DNA of 64,000 nt, from NCBI GenBank assembly GCA_019634575.1, contig JAHCAY010000001.1, forward strand, positions 930,001 to 994,000, given 5' to 3'. Below, one piece after another: positions 16,216 to 25,978 of the stretch. This DNA is from Candidatus Didemnitutus sp. GTDB lineage: Bacteria > Verrucomicrobiota > Verrucomicrobiia > Opitutales > Opitutaceae. Made by a program: the position numbers and the translations under genes. Positions within the stretch are counted from its first letter, which is position 1, and every line of letters starts with the position of its first letter. The notes below the pieces were generated by a model that saw nothing but the letters and a program-made list of their open reading frames with translations, searched no databases and was not told the DNA's origin.

Positions 16216-17481
16216 TCACTTCAGCGCCTGATAGATGACGGGCTTGTAGCGGTGATTGAGGTTTCCGCCGTCGGTGGGCTTGAGCTGCATCATCAGAAGC
16301 ATCACGAGGCGCTCCTTCGGATCGACGGCGTATTCGGGATAGTAGGCACTGCCCCAACCGAAGGCGCCTTGCCCGATGTTCTCGCCGAGCTTGCCGGGGT
16401 CTTCGTTGACCCAGAAGCCGAGGCCGAAGGCGCGCGTGCTCCACTTGAAGAGATCGCCGGTGTGGTTGACGTGCATGAGCGCCACGGTGCGCGGGCTGAG
16501 CAGGCGCACGCCGTCGAGTTCGCCGCCGTTGAGGAGCATCTGGAGAAAGCGGCCGTAGTCGCTCGCGGTCGAGACGAGGCCGGCGCCGCCGGAGAAGAGC
16601 TTGCGCGGGCCGTCGATGAAATCGGTGCGCGTCGAGTCCTCCATGCGCGTGAGCTTGCCGTTCACGATGCCGTAAACGACGGCGAGGCGGTCGGCTTTTT
16701 CCTTGGGCAGATAGAAACCGGTGTCCTTGAGCGCGAGCGGACGGCAAATGCGCTCCTCGATGAACTTGTCCAGCGGCTGGCCGGAAATCACCTCGACGAG
16801 GTAACCGAGCACGTCGCTGCCGTAGCCGTAGTCGAAGCCTTCGCCGGGCTGCGTGGCGAGCGGGAGCTTCGCGAGGCGCTTCACGAAGTCGCCGATCGTC
16901 TCGTCGTGGTCCACGAGATACCAGCCATAGCACCTGGCCTTTTGGTAATCCTCCTTCGCAAGGAAATCGCCGTAGGTGAGCCCGGCGGTGTGGGTCATCA
17001 GGTCGTGGATCGTGATGCCGCGCTTCGCGGGCACGGTGACGTATTTCACGTCGGCCGGCGAACCGGGCGGCGGTGGCACGGCGACGACGGAGTGCGAGAA
17101 CTCGGGGATCCATTTGCTGATCGGATCGCTGAGCAGGAAATAGCCTTCCTCGTAGAGCATGAGCGCGGCGACGGTCGTGAACGCCTTGCTCATCGAGGCG
17201 ACGCGGAAAATCGCGTCGGTGCGCATCGGGAGGCGGCTCTCGACGTCGCTGTAGCCGTAGGCCTTGAGGACGGCATCCTGCCCGTCGCGCTTCACGATGG
17301 CGACGGCGCCGGCGAGTTTGCCGGCGTCGATCTCGCGCTGGATCATCGCATCGAGCCGCGCGAGCCGCGCCGGATCGAAGCCGAGGGTGGCGGGATCGGC
17401 GGCGCGGAGCGACGCGGAAAACAGCATGACCACCGCGGCGAAACACGCCGCGAGACGACGGAGGGCGGAGACACACAGCAT
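16216..17481 (-). CDS. Exported serine hydrolase of the beta-lactamase/class C PBP fold
   Basis: A 421-residue protein with a signal peptide (cleavage near residue 27, after SLRA). The nucleophile motif SMSK is at residues 96-99, the second catalytic element is a YGYGS segment, and GLVSTASDYGRF is typical of the family. Relatives include class C beta-lactamases, D-aminopeptidases, esterases and EstB-like enzymes, and sequence alone does not decide the substrate. Because it is exported, a cell-wall peptide or small ester is plausible. The gene is divergent from the M48 protease gene, with 145 nt between the starts. Confidence 0.88.
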   Translation of the reverse strand: MLCVSALRRLAACFAAVVMLFSASLRAADPATLGFDPARLARLDAMIQREIDAGKLAGAVAIVKRDGQDAVLKAYGYSDVESRLPMRTDAIFRVASMSKAFTTVAALMLYEEGYFLLSDPISKWIPEFSHSVVAVPPPPGSPADVKYVTVPAKRGITIHDLMTHTAGLTYGDFLAKEDYQKARCYGWYLVDHDETIGDFVKRLAKLPLATQPGEGFDYGYGSDVLGYLVEVISGQPLDKFIEERICRPLALKDTGFYLPKEKADRLAVVYGIVNGKLTRMEDSTRTDFIDGPRKLFSGGAGLVSTASDYGRFLQMLLNGGELDGVRLLSPRTVALMHVNHTGDLFKWSTRAFGLGFWVNEDPGKLGENIGQGAFGWGSAYYPEYAVDPKERLVMLLMMQLKPTDGGNLNHRYKPVIYQALK

Positions 17482-17626
17482 GATGCCGTGCAGCCAACCG
17501 CATCGGCGCGCCTTTGGTAAGCGCGAAGTGTGTGCACCGGCGTCGGCGCAAAACTGTGCGATTGCCAGCCGCGCCGCGGTGCAGCTTCATGGCGGCGAAT
17601 TGCGCCTGGGCCGGCGCGGCTCGCCC

Positions 17627-19570
17627 ATGCATGCGCTAAACACCCGCCTCCTGTGGCTGGGCCTCGTGCTCGCCACTCTTGTCAACGCCCCCGCCGCCCA
17701 GGTCCGCCCCGCCCGCGATCCCGCGGTCGAGGGACCGATCGTCGAGGAACTGCGGCGCGCCGCGCCCGCCGCCGCCGAGACCTTCGTGGCCGCCACCGCA
17801 GCCTTCGACGCCGACGACTACGCCAAGGCCGAGACGCTTTACCGCCAGGTGCTCGCGAGTCAGCCTGACTTCGATGCCGCGCTGCGGCGCCTGGGCGCCG
17901 CGGTCGCACGCCTCGGCCGGCGCAAGGAAGGCATGGAGCTGCTCGAACGTGCAGTCGCCGTGCGGCGCACGATGCCCAACCTGATCTCGCTCGCCCGCGA
18001 GCTCGCCTATCCCGACCACGGCGAGGCCACCCGCGCCGAGCGGGAACGAGCCCTCGAACTCGCCCTCGAGTGCCGCACGCTCCCGGGCGGCGACGACCGC
18101 GACGTGCTCGCCACCCTCGCCCAGCTCGGTTTCCAGCTCGACCGCCCTGCGGTGGCGAAGGCCGCGACCGAGACGTTGCTCCAGCGCCACCCTGACGATT
18201 TCGCCGCCCACTACTTCGCCGCGATCGTGGCTGCGATCGACGAGCACTGGATCCGCGCCTCGGATGAAATTCACCGCGCCCAGGAACTCGGACTCGACCC
18301 GGCAGCGGCGGAACGTTTTCTCGCCTCCGGCATCCGCTCGCGCGCCCTCGGCTGGCGCGTGGTGCAGGTCAGCCTCTGGGCCGTGGTGGCGTGGGTGGGC
18401 GGACTCGGTCTGCTTTACGTCGTCGGCTTCCTCCTCTCCCGCGCGACGCTGCGCCAGATCGAGGTCTCCGATCCGGCTGTTCCGGTGAACCCCGGCGAAC
18501 TGCGCCTGCGGAAGTTCTACCGCGCCGTGCTCAACGTCGCGGGCATCTACTACTACGTCTCGCTCCCGATCGTGGCGGTGCTCGTCGTCGGGCTGTCCGG
18601 CGGCCTGGTCTACGGATTCCTGATGCTCGGCACGATACCGATCAAGCTGACGATCATCATCGTCATCGGCGCGGTCGCGACGGTGTGGGCGATGGGCCGC
18701 TCGCTCTTCCTGAAGGTGAACACCACCGACCCGGGCCGCGCCCTCCGGCGCGAAGAAGCGCCCCGGCTCTGGGAACTGGCCGAGAGCGTCGCGCACCGGC
18801 TGCAGACCCGCCCGGTCGACGAAATCCGGCTCACCGTCGGCACCGACCTTTGCGTCTACGAGCGCGGCACGTGGCGCGAGAAGATGCAGAACCGCGCCCA
18901 ACGCGTGCTCGTCATCGGCGCGGCCGTGCTGAACGACTTCAAGCAGGAGCATTTCCGCAGCGTCCTCGCGCACGAATACGGCCACTTCGCCAACCGCGAC
19001 ACCGCCGGCGGCGACATCGCCCTGCGGGTGCAGAATGACATGATCAAGTTCGTGCACGCGATGGTCCGCGCCGGCCAGGCGACGTGGCTGAACGCCGCGT
19101 TTCACTTCCTGCGCTTCTACGACTTCCTGTTCCGGCGGATCAGCCACGGCGCGACCCGCCTGCAGGAGGTGTTGGCCGACCGCGTCGCGGCGCAGGCCTA
19201 TGGCGCCGCGGCCTTTGAGGGCGGGCTCCGGCACGTGATCCGCGCCGCCGTCGACTTCGAGGCGCGCGCCGACCTCGAGGTCACCGCCGCGCGGGTGGAC
19301 AAGCGCCCGCTGCGGAACCTCTACGACAACTCCATCGCGGCGCCGTCGCTCGTGGTGGAGAGAAATTTCGCGGACCTCATCAACCGGCCGACCACCGAGG
19401 ACGACACGCATCCGGGACCGAACGATCGCTTCCGCCTCGTGCAACGCGTGCCCATCCCCGCCACCGATCCGCTCGCCGGCGACGTCTGGGATCTCTTTCA
19501 CGACCGCGACGCGGTGCTGCGCGAGATGATGGAGACCGTGCAAAAGAACGTGGCCCTCAGCTACGCCTGA
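17627..19570 (+). CDS. Membrane M48-family metalloprotease with N-terminal TPR region
   Basis: A 647-residue protein. A signal-like N-terminus (MHALNTRLLWLGLVLATLVN) precedes helical TPR-like repeats (FDADDYAKAETLYRQVLASQPDFDAALRRL). Two or three membrane helices follow around residues 245-360, then an M48 peptidase domain. The zinc motif HEYGH is at residues 449-453, with a likely third ligand Glu514 in LQEVLADRVA. This resembles HtpX/Ste24-type membrane proteases acting on misfolded or lipidated membrane proteins, with TPRs added for substrate or partner binding. The ATG at 17627 gives the only signal-like N-terminus. The CPBP protease gene follows after 21 nt. Confidence 0.9.
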   Translation: MHALNTRLLWLGLVLATLVNAPAAQVRPARDPAVEGPIVEELRRAAPAAAETFVAATAAFDADDYAKAETLYRQVLASQPDFDAALRRLGAAVARLGRRKEGMELLERAVAVRRTMPNLISLARELAYPDHGEATRAERERALELALECRTLPGGDDRDVLATLAQLGFQLDRPAVAKAATETLLQRHPDDFAAHYFAAIVAAIDEHWIRASDEIHRAQELGLDPAAAERFLASGIRSRALGWRVVQVSLWAVVAWVGGLGLLYVVGFLLSRATLRQIEVSDPAVPVNPGELRLRKFYRAVLNVAGIYYYVSLPIVAVLVVGLSGGLVYGFLMLGTIPIKLTIIIVIGAVATVWAMGRSLFLKVNTTDPGRALRREEAPRLWELAESVAHRLQTRPVDEIRLTVGTDLCVYERGTWREKMQNRAQRVLVIGAAVLNDFKQEHFRSVLAHEYGHFANRDTAGGDIALRVQNDMIKFVHAMVRAGQATWLNAAFHFLRFYDFLFRRISHGATRLQEVLADRVAAQAYGAAAFEGGLRHVIRAAVDFEARADLEVTAARVDKRPLRNLYDNSIAAPSLVVERNFADLINRPTTEDDTHPGPNDRFRLVQRVPIPATDPLAGDVWDLFHDRDAVLREMMETVQKNVALSYA

Positions 19571-19591
19571 AGTTCGCCGGTTCCCCTGCCC

Positions 19592-21967
19592 ATGCCCGAA
19601 ACCGATCCCGCGCCCCGCGGCAATCCTCCGCCCCCGCCACCCGCCGATCCCGCGCCCGCACCCGCGGCGCCGCCGCCAAACTTCGAGTGGCTGCCGCCGG
19701 TCATCGGCACTGTGCGGCCGCCAACGCTCGCGCCTTCCGCACTCCAAGAGCCGCCGCCGCTGCCGCTGCAGCCACACCCGGAGGGCTCCGGCGCGCCCAA
19801 GGCGATCGGCCCGTGGCTTCTCACCGCCACCATCGCGACCGCCCTGCTGGTGACCGTGGTGGTGCTGCATGCCGCTCACCGTGATCCCCAGAACAGCGGC
19901 GTGGCCTATACCATCGGAATGTTGCTCGGCGCATTGGTGCTCTATCCCGCGGTGCCTCTCGGCATTCTCTCGCTCTTCCGACGTTTCCGCAACGGAAGGA
20001 GCCGGTGCATCATCTTGCTCTCCTGCTGGGCCCTGATCGCGCTGGCGCTCGTCAGCAATCCCGCGCACCGCAACGTCCCGCGGCGGGTCGGCAATCCGGC
20101 GGTGGCGGATCGCACCGCCACCCCGGCTCCAGCCGCCGGCCGGCCCGCGCTCCCCGCGAGTCTGACTGTTTCGCGCCCGCCTCCGGCCGCGTCATCCCGC
20201 GCCGCCTTCGACTTCTCGCGGGGCAGTGACGTCCGACTCATCAAGCAAATCGAGAACGCACAGGAATCGGCTTATCACGAGATCGTGCACGGCTACGCCG
20301 CGGCCTGCGCGGAACGGCCCGACGATGCGCTTCTCGCCCTCGAACGCGTGCGTTTCATCGAGCGCTTCGCCTACGCGGAGGATCTCACGTTCGCCTCCGC
20401 CGAATCGGACCTCGCCGAAGCGACAGCATACCTCGAAACCGCTTTCCCCGCGGCGCCCTCCACGCAACTCCACCAGTTGGAGCGGGCATACGGGGAGGCA
20501 TTCGATGAGAAGGTCGACACCGTGTGGCCCGCCGTCGCGGGGTGGAACGCATCCGACCGCGCGCAATTCTGGCTGCTGCGCGCCCAGCGGGCCGCGGAGG
20601 GCTCACCGGAGGAGGACCGATTTGCCGCCAATGCCTTCGAGGCCAACCCGACGGCTGATGCCGCGTTGCGCCATGCGCGCGGTCTCTTGAAGAAATCCGA
20701 TGTCACGGGGGCGCGGACCGTGCTGCTGCATCCCATCCTCGCCGACCTCCCCGAGTGGCAACAAAACCAGCGCCTGAAACTCTTGCTGGAGGCGGGAGCG
20801 GTAGCGGAAGGCATCGAATTGTGGGAGCGCCTGGAAAAATCGGCCCCGGCGCAGGTGCATACCACCGAAGTCGCGAAACTCCTCGCGCGCGCGGGGCGCA
20901 TCGATCTCGCGCGTCAGACGTATGCGCGCATCCCCACGCAGAAATGGAACGCACGCACCGTCGCGCAGGAGCGCTTTGCCTTCGAACTCGAGCATGGCAC
21001 CGGAGCGGAAGCGGCGACCGCCTATCGTGCGCTGCGCTCGGCCGGTTTCGAAGCTGATCCGTTCGCACGCGAGCGGATGTCGCTCCTGCTGAAGCATCCG
21101 CAGGCCGGCTGGCACCTCGACGAGGTCGGATCGTTTCTCGCGCTGGGATTTCTCACTCTGCTCGCCGCGATGCTACCACTCGTCGTTCTGGCTCCGGTTC
21201 ACTACTGGGGACTGTGGCGGCGGGCTCGCGGACGTGTCGCCGAGTGGACGCTTTCCCCCTGGGGCCTCCGCGCGGCTTGGTTTGCACTGGCAGCAGTCGC
21301 GATCGGCGCGCTCGCCGGAATTTGGTGGTTCCAACCTGCGACGGTGCGGTCGTGGGTGCTCGAGGCACAAGCGCGGCCTCCGGTGCGTGCGCTGGCACCG
21401 CGTGAGCTGCTGGGACCAGTATTCGTCATGTGGTCCGTGGCGTTGTCGACAGTGGCGCTGCTGCTGCTGCTCGCGCGCAAAGGTAGCTTGCTCGGCCCGG
21501 GGAGTTGGTCCTGGGGCAAGGCCAGCGGGCTCGGCTGCGGACTCGCGCTGCTGCTCAAGGTCGGTCTCGGCGTCTACATCACGGTGTTGGGCCTGAAAGG
21601 GCTCGGCATGGCCGAAGTCACGCCATTGAGCACGCAGTTCTTCGGCACGGCGTATCGCACGCTCGGACCACTGGGATTCTGCGCGTTGGTCGCGGTGTTC
21701 GTGCCGATTTTCGAGGAAGCGCTCTTTCGCGGCATCTTGCTCGGCGCGTTCGCCAAGCACCTGCCCTTCTGGATCGCGAATGCGTTCCAATCACTCGTGT
21801 TCCTCGCGTTGCACGAGGAGATGCGCGTCGCGCCGTTTTTCTTTGCGTTGGCCTTCGTGAACGGAGAGCTGGTGCGACGCTCACGGGGTTTGCTGCCGGG
21901 AATCGTCGTGCACATCGTCAACAATGCGCTCGCGTGCATCTTCGTGATGACACGGGGAGGCGTTTAG
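19592..21967 (+). CDS. CPBP-family intramembrane protease with long N-terminal helical region
   Basis: A 791-residue protein. The first 75 residues are Pro/Ala-rich, then come membrane helices near 75-155 and a roughly 300-residue periplasmic or cytoplasmic helical region with TPR-like character. The C-terminal bundle carries the three CPBP (Rce1/Abi) motifs: E708-E709-xxx-R (FEEALFRGIL), FLALHEE, and HxxxN (VVHIVNNAL). CPBP enzymes cleave within the membrane or process prenylated proteins or bacteriocin-type peptides. The long extra region is unusual, since many CPBP proteins are only 200-300 residues. It lies 21 nt after the M48 protease gene, so the two proteases are probably made together. 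Confidence 0.88.
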   Translation: MPETDPAPRGNPPPPPPADPAPAPAAPPPNFEWLPPVIGTVRPPTLAPSALQEPPPLPLQPHPEGSGAPKAIGPWLLTATIATALLVTVVVLHAAHRDPQNSGVAYTIGMLLGALVLYPAVPLGILSLFRRFRNGRSRCIILLSCWALIALALVSNPAHRNVPRRVGNPAVADRTATPAPAAGRPALPASLTVSRPPPAASSRAAFDFSRGSDVRLIKQIENAQESAYHEIVHGYAAACAERPDDALLALERVRFIERFAYAEDLTFASAESDLAEATAYLETAFPAAPSTQLHQLERAYGEAFDEKVDTVWPAVAGWNASDRAQFWLLRAQRAAEGSPEEDRFAANAFEANPTADAALRHARGLLKKSDVTGARTVLLHPILADLPEWQQNQRLKLLLEAGAVAEGIELWERLEKSAPAQVHTTEVAKLLARAGRIDLARQTYARIPTQKWNARTVAQERFAFELEHGTGAEAATAYRALRSAGFEADPFARERMSLLLKHPQAGWHLDEVGSFLALGFLTLLAAMLPLVVLAPVHYWGLWRRARGRVAEWTLSPWGLRAAWFALAAVAIGALAGIWWFQPATVRSWVLEAQARPPVRALAPRELLGPVFVMWSVALSTVALLLLLARKGSLLGPGSWSWGKASGLGCGLALLLKVGLGVYITVLGLKGLGMAEVTPLSTQFFGTAYRTLGPLGFCALVAVFVPIFEEALFRGILLGAFAKHLPFWIANAFQSLVFLALHEEMRVAPFFFALAFVNGELVRRSRGLLPGIVVHIVNNALACIFVMTRGGV

Positions 21968-22042
21968 CCGCGCCGCCAGAGGAAGAAGTCCGCGCTTGGG
22001 GACGAGTTCCGCGCAGGTGTCCGGAACGCCGGCGCGGGGCAA

Positions 22043-22996
22043 TCAGTGAGGATCTTTCCCGACCGGCGGCGTGAGCCAGCCGTGACTGCGCATCCACTCG
22101 GCGGCGCGCTGCGGCCACTCGGATGTGGGGCCGTAGCCGGCGCGCAGGCCGAAGCCGTGCGGGCCTTTCTCGTAGAGGTGGAGCTCGGCGGGAACGCCGG
22201 CGGCGCGCAGCGCGCGGTAGAACGCGATCGAGTTCTCGAGCGGCACCGAGGTGTCCTCCTGCGTCGCGACGAGGAAGGCGGGCGGCGTGTCCTTCGTGAC
22301 ATGGCGGTCGACGGAGAGAAGGTCGAGCAGTTGGGGCGTCGGGTTCTTGCCGAGCAGCGCCTCGCGCGAACCGCGGTGAGTCGTCGCGTCGTCGGTGTAG
22401 ACGACCGCATATTGCATCACAAGGAAGTCGGGGCGCGCGCTGATGGCATCGAGGGCGGCGCCGGTCTTGCCGTCGGGGTGATCGTAGAGCGTGCCGGCGC
22501 AGGCGACGAGGTGGCCGCCAGCCGACGAGCCGAACGCGCCGATGCGGTGCGGATCGATGCCGAACTCGGCGGCGCGCGAACGCACGAGCCGGACCGCGCG
22601 CAGCATGTCGCGCAGCGGCGCGGGATGGCCGTATTCCTTGAGCCGGTATTTGAGGATGAAGACGGAGACGCCGAGCGAGTTGAGCCACTTGGCCATGCCG
22701 TTGCCTTCGTTCGTCACGGCGAGACGCACGTAGCCGCCGCCGGGGCAGACGATCGCGGCCGTGCCGACGGCTTTGTCGGCGGGCGCGGGAAAATACGTGA
22801 GCGTGGGGACCTGGACGTTGTAGACGCGGTCGTCCTGCACGTATTCGTCGCCGGCGTGCGGCAAGGCGCCGGGCACGCCTTCGGGCCAGAGCGGGATGAC
22901 GCGAGATTCGGCGGCAGCGGCGACGCCACGAGGCGCAGTGAACGCGACGATGAGCGCGGCGAGCAGGTAGAGCGAGGCGAGCGGACGGGTGATCAT
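22043..22996 (-). CDS. Exported BD-FAE/acetyl-esterase-type alpha/beta hydrolase
   Basis: A 317-residue protein with a signal peptide (MITRPLASLYLLAALIVAFT, cleavage near residue 28). The alpha/beta-hydrolase elements are the oxyanion loop CPGGGY, the nucleophile elbow GSSAGGHL, and a C-terminal acid and His (the His in EKGPHGFG). This matches the BD-FAE/AXE family of carbohydrate esterases. It lies downstream of the TonB receptor of the alginate locus on the same strand, so removal of acetyl groups from acetylated (bacterial) alginate is a possible role; that is inference. The start at 22996 is set by the signal peptide; the frame continues to 23098 without support. Confidence 0.88.
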   Translation of the reverse strand: MITRPLASLYLLAALIVAFTAPRGVAAAAESRVIPLWPEGVPGALPHAGDEYVQDDRVYNVQVPTLTYFPAPADKAVGTAAIVCPGGGYVRLAVTNEGNGMAKWLNSLGVSVFILKYRLKEYGHPAPLRDMLRAVRLVRSRAAEFGIDPHRIGAFGSSAGGHLVACAGTLYDHPDGKTGAALDAISARPDFLVMQYAVVYTDDATTHRGSREALLGKNPTPQLLDLLSVDRHVTKDTPPAFLVATQEDTSVPLENSIAFYRALRAAGVPAELHLYEKGPHGFGLRAGYGPTSEWPQRAAEWMRSHGWLTPPVGKDPH

Positions 22997-23100
22997 GGAA
23001 GGGAAAGAAGCCAGTTCACACGATGGTCGCCGACGTCCCGGCGGCGACAGCGAAGCACGTGCCACGTTCGCGGTGCCGCCGGGGAAGGCGGTGCCCACCC

Positions 23101-23253
23101 AGAACTACTCCGTGAGGTGCCTATTTTCTCTCGGAAGAAGCATGGTAGCCCGGCCTCTCCGAGGACGGATTTTGCATGCTCGCGTTCTGACTCCCGCGCC
23201 CGGAGGTCGCGGGCTACCGGGCAAGCGCACTTCCCGAACGGGGTAGTAGTTCT
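23101..23253. repeat. Nested palindrome, REPIN- or MITE-like, about 153 bp
   Basis: Outer inverted arms AGAACTACT (23101-23109) and AGTAGTTCT (23245-23253) enclose a second inverted pair. The inner pair runs from GTAGCCCGG (from 23145) to a right arm ending GCGGGCTAC (to 23217), with CCTC/GGAGG hairpin content inside each arm. The inner pair again has GTAG heads facing outwards. Confidence 0.5.
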
Positions 23254-23321
23254 AGATCGCGTCGCGAAACGCGCAGGGAGCACGGTAAGGCAACGCTGGC
23301 GGATGGCGCACACAGTGAGCG

Positions 23322-23345
23322 GGCGGCGGGTTGCGGCCCGCCGCC
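23322..23345 (-). terminator. Possible terminator hairpin after the TonB receptor gene
   Basis: A perfect 9-bp GC stem (23322-23330 with 23337-23345, loop TTGCGG) lies 16 nt beyond the receptor stop codon. No T-run follows on the minus strand, so termination would need Rho or may be partial. Confidence 0.45.
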
Positions 23346-23361
23346 GTTCAGTCGGAGAACA

Positions 23362-25923
23362 TCAGAACGTCGTGCCGACGCTGAGGACGAACTGGCGCGG
23401 TTTGCCGCGGGATTGGTTCGCCGGGAAGTAGGTCTCGTCGGTGAGGTTCTTGATGTTGAGCGTCACGTCCCACGGCTGCTTGTTGCGTTTCCACGAGTAG
23501 CCGATGGCGGCGTCGAAGAGCGTGTATTCCGGGAGGAAGAGCGTGGGGTTGGCGGTGCGCTGGGCTTTCTGCGAGGTGTAGTTGCCGCCGCCAGCGATCC
23601 ACAGGCCCTTGAGCGAGCCGTCGGTGAAGCTGTAGCGCGTCCAGAGGCTGGCGAGGCGCTCGGCGGAGCCTTCGGGCGTGGCGCCGAGGAGGAGGCGCAC
23701 GGCTTCGTTGAAACCGGAGAGGTAGGACGCGTAGTCGCCGGAGACCTTCGGGTCGGTGGCGAGGCGCGGCGTGGGCAGCGTGACCTTCGTCGTGCGGATG
23801 TCCATCGACGTGTAGGTCGCGTAGATTTGCCAGTTGTCGCGCGGCGAGAGGGTGAACTCGAATTCGACGCCTTCGCTCTGGTCGACGGTGCCTTGTTTGC
23901 TGAACGTGACTTCGGTGGTGGAGAGCACGCCGCTGGTGTTGAGGCCGACGACGGGCTGGCGGACGGTGACGATGCGGTCGGCGCGTTCGAGGTGGAACCA
24001 CGTCGCGGTGCCGGAAATGCGGCCGTTGAGGAAGTCGGTCTTGTAGCCGAACTCGTAGCCGAGGCCGCGCGTCGGGGCGGCGGGCGTGCGGATGGACTGC
24101 GGATTGGTCGACGTGTTGAGCGGGAGGTTCGGGTTGTAGTTCGGGTTCTCGATCGTGAGCGTGGTGCCGTCGACGAGGAAGGAGCGGCTGTAATTGGCGA
24201 AGAGCAGCGAGTCGCGCGTGATGTGCCAGCCGGCGCCGAACTGCGGCGTGGTCTTGTTGACGTCATAGGTGTAACCCGAAGCGCCGCCCGCGCGGTAGCG
24301 GTCGTAGCGCGCGCCACCGATGAAGATCAGGCGATCGTCGAGCGCCTTCGCCGTGAGGACGCCGTAGTAGGCGTCTTCGCGTCCGCGCGTGAAACCGCCG
24401 GCGCTGCTGACGGGGAGCGCGAACTCGTCGTAGTTGGCGGAGCGATCCCAAGTGGATTGGTCGAAGTAGTTCCACGGCGTGAAGGGCAGCGCGTTGTCGG
24501 TGGCGCTGTAGTTGCCGTAGGAAGAACTGGAACTGAGCGTCATGCCGCCGCCGCTGCGCGAGTATTGGCGATAGGCGCCGAAGAGCGGGTTGAGCTTGAT
24601 GCCGGCGAACTCGTATTTGCCGGAGAGATCGACCTGGTAGGTGTTGTAACCGTCGGCGCTGGTCTGGATGCGCTTGCGGCGGTTGAGGAGCACGCTCGCG
24701 GTCTTCGTCGGGTCGTTGAGGACGGCGCTGGGGTTCGCGAGGTATTCGTGGAGGTAGTCGAAATACGAAGTCGTCGACGTGCGATAGGCGGCGGTCGGCG
24801 TGACGTCCCACTGCGCGAGGCCGGTGAGCTTGTAGAGGACGCTGCGGGCGTTCCAGCTGTAGTTGGCGCGCGCGACCCAGTGGTCGCCGATCTGGAGATT
24901 CATCTCGGCGTTGAAGTTCTCGTAGTCGGCTTTCTTGTAGTCGTGGTCGCCCTGATAATTGAAATCGCGATCGATCGGCGGCATGCCGAGGAAGCCGAGG
25001 TTGATCGAGCCGGCGTCGAAGAGGCCCTGCTGGTAGCTGCGGTCGGAGACCTTCACGAAGGTCGAGGCGCTGGGCGCGGCGTTGAAGCCGGCGATCTGCA
25101 CGTTCGGCTGCATGCCGACGGGCGGCTCTTCGCGACGACTGAGTTTCTCGTAGTCGAGGACGAGCGAGAGTTTCTTCGTGACCTGAAACGCGAGCGACGG
25201 CGCGACCAGCCAGGTGTGGGTGTCGCCGGTGACGGCCCACTTCGGGTCCTGATTCCAGGAGCCGATGACGCGCGCGGCGATGCGGTCGGTGATGGGCTGG
25301 TTGACGTCGGCGACGACGCGATAATCGCCTTGGTCGCCGATGGAGGTTTTCAAATTGAAGAACGCACGCTTGGTCGTGGGGCGCTTCGTGATGTAGTTCA
25401 CGGTGCCGCCGGGCACGATCTGGCCGTAGAGGAGCGAGGCCGGGCCCTTGATGACTTCGACGCGCGCGACGTTGGCGCTGTCGGTGTTGCGGTTGCCGGC
25501 AAAGCCGTTACGCTGCGGCGGCACGTCGCCGTCGAAGCCACGGATCGAGAAGCGATTGTTGCCCGCGACGAAGCTCTTGTCGCCACTGGTGACGGACGGC
25601 GCGTAACGGAGCACGTCCTGCAGATCGAGCGCGCCGAGGTCGTTGATGAATTGCTCGGTGAACGCGCTGACGGCGAACGGCAGATCCTTGATCGGCGTGT
25701 CGATGCGCGTCGCCGAGACGGAGTTCGCGGCGCGGTAACCGACGTCCTTGTCGGTCGACACGGTGAACGTCGGCAGCGTGACGACGCTGTCGTCGCGCGC
25801 TGGGGCGGCCTGCTGCGCGAACGCGAGCGGGGACAACAACGCGAACACCGGCAGGGCGAGGCGCCAGCCGGTGGTAGAACGTCCGGTAGAACGTTTGACG
25901 GATTGGGGTGTATTCGTGGTCAT
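23362..25923 (-). CDS. TonB-dependent outer-membrane receptor, probably for alginate oligosaccharides
   Basis: An 853-residue protein with a signal peptide (ends near LAFAQQAAPA), a TonB box-like SVVTLPTFTVST, and a plug domain (DLPFAVSAFTEQFINDLG, LQDVLRYAPSV, NRFSIRGFDGD, GQIVPGGTVNYITKRP). A 22-strand-type barrel follows, ending in an aromatic residue (SVGTTF). The family takes up siderophores, vitamins or glycans using the proton-motive force through TonB. Without an iron or cobalamin gene nearby, and downstream of PL17, KdgF and an MFS transporter on the same strand, glycan uptake is the best inference. The start at 25923 was picked because it leaves a normal export signal. Confidence 0.9.
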   Translation of the reverse strand: MTTNTPQSVKRSTGRSTTGWRLALPVFALLSPLAFAQQAAPARDDSVVTLPTFTVSTDKDVGYRAANSVSATRIDTPIKDLPFAVSAFTEQFINDLGALDLQDVLRYAPSVTSGDKSFVAGNNRFSIRGFDGDVPPQRNGFAGNRNTDSANVARVEVIKGPASLLYGQIVPGGTVNYITKRPTTKRAFFNLKTSIGDQGDYRVVADVNQPITDRIAARVIGSWNQDPKWAVTGDTHTWLVAPSLAFQVTKKLSLVLDYEKLSRREEPPVGMQPNVQIAGFNAAPSASTFVKVSDRSYQQGLFDAGSINLGFLGMPPIDRDFNYQGDHDYKKADYENFNAEMNLQIGDHWVARANYSWNARSVLYKLTGLAQWDVTPTAAYRTSTTSYFDYLHEYLANPSAVLNDPTKTASVLLNRRKRIQTSADGYNTYQVDLSGKYEFAGIKLNPLFGAYRQYSRSGGGMTLSSSSSYGNYSATDNALPFTPWNYFDQSTWDRSANYDEFALPVSSAGGFTRGREDAYYGVLTAKALDDRLIFIGGARYDRYRAGGASGYTYDVNKTTPQFGAGWHITRDSLLFANYSRSFLVDGTTLTIENPNYNPNLPLNTSTNPQSIRTPAAPTRGLGYEFGYKTDFLNGRISGTATWFHLERADRIVTVRQPVVGLNTSGVLSTTEVTFSKQGTVDQSEGVEFEFTLSPRDNWQIYATYTSMDIRTTKVTLPTPRLATDPKVSGDYASYLSGFNEAVRLLLGATPEGSAERLASLWTRYSFTDGSLKGLWIAGGGNYTSQKAQRTANPTLFLPEYTLFDAAIGYSWKRNKQPWDVTLNIKNLTDETYFPANQSRGKPRQFVLSVGTTF

Positions 25924-25978
25924 TGCGAAAGGTGCCGGAAGCACACGGGTTTTCGGTTGGGGGAGAACGACTGGACGC

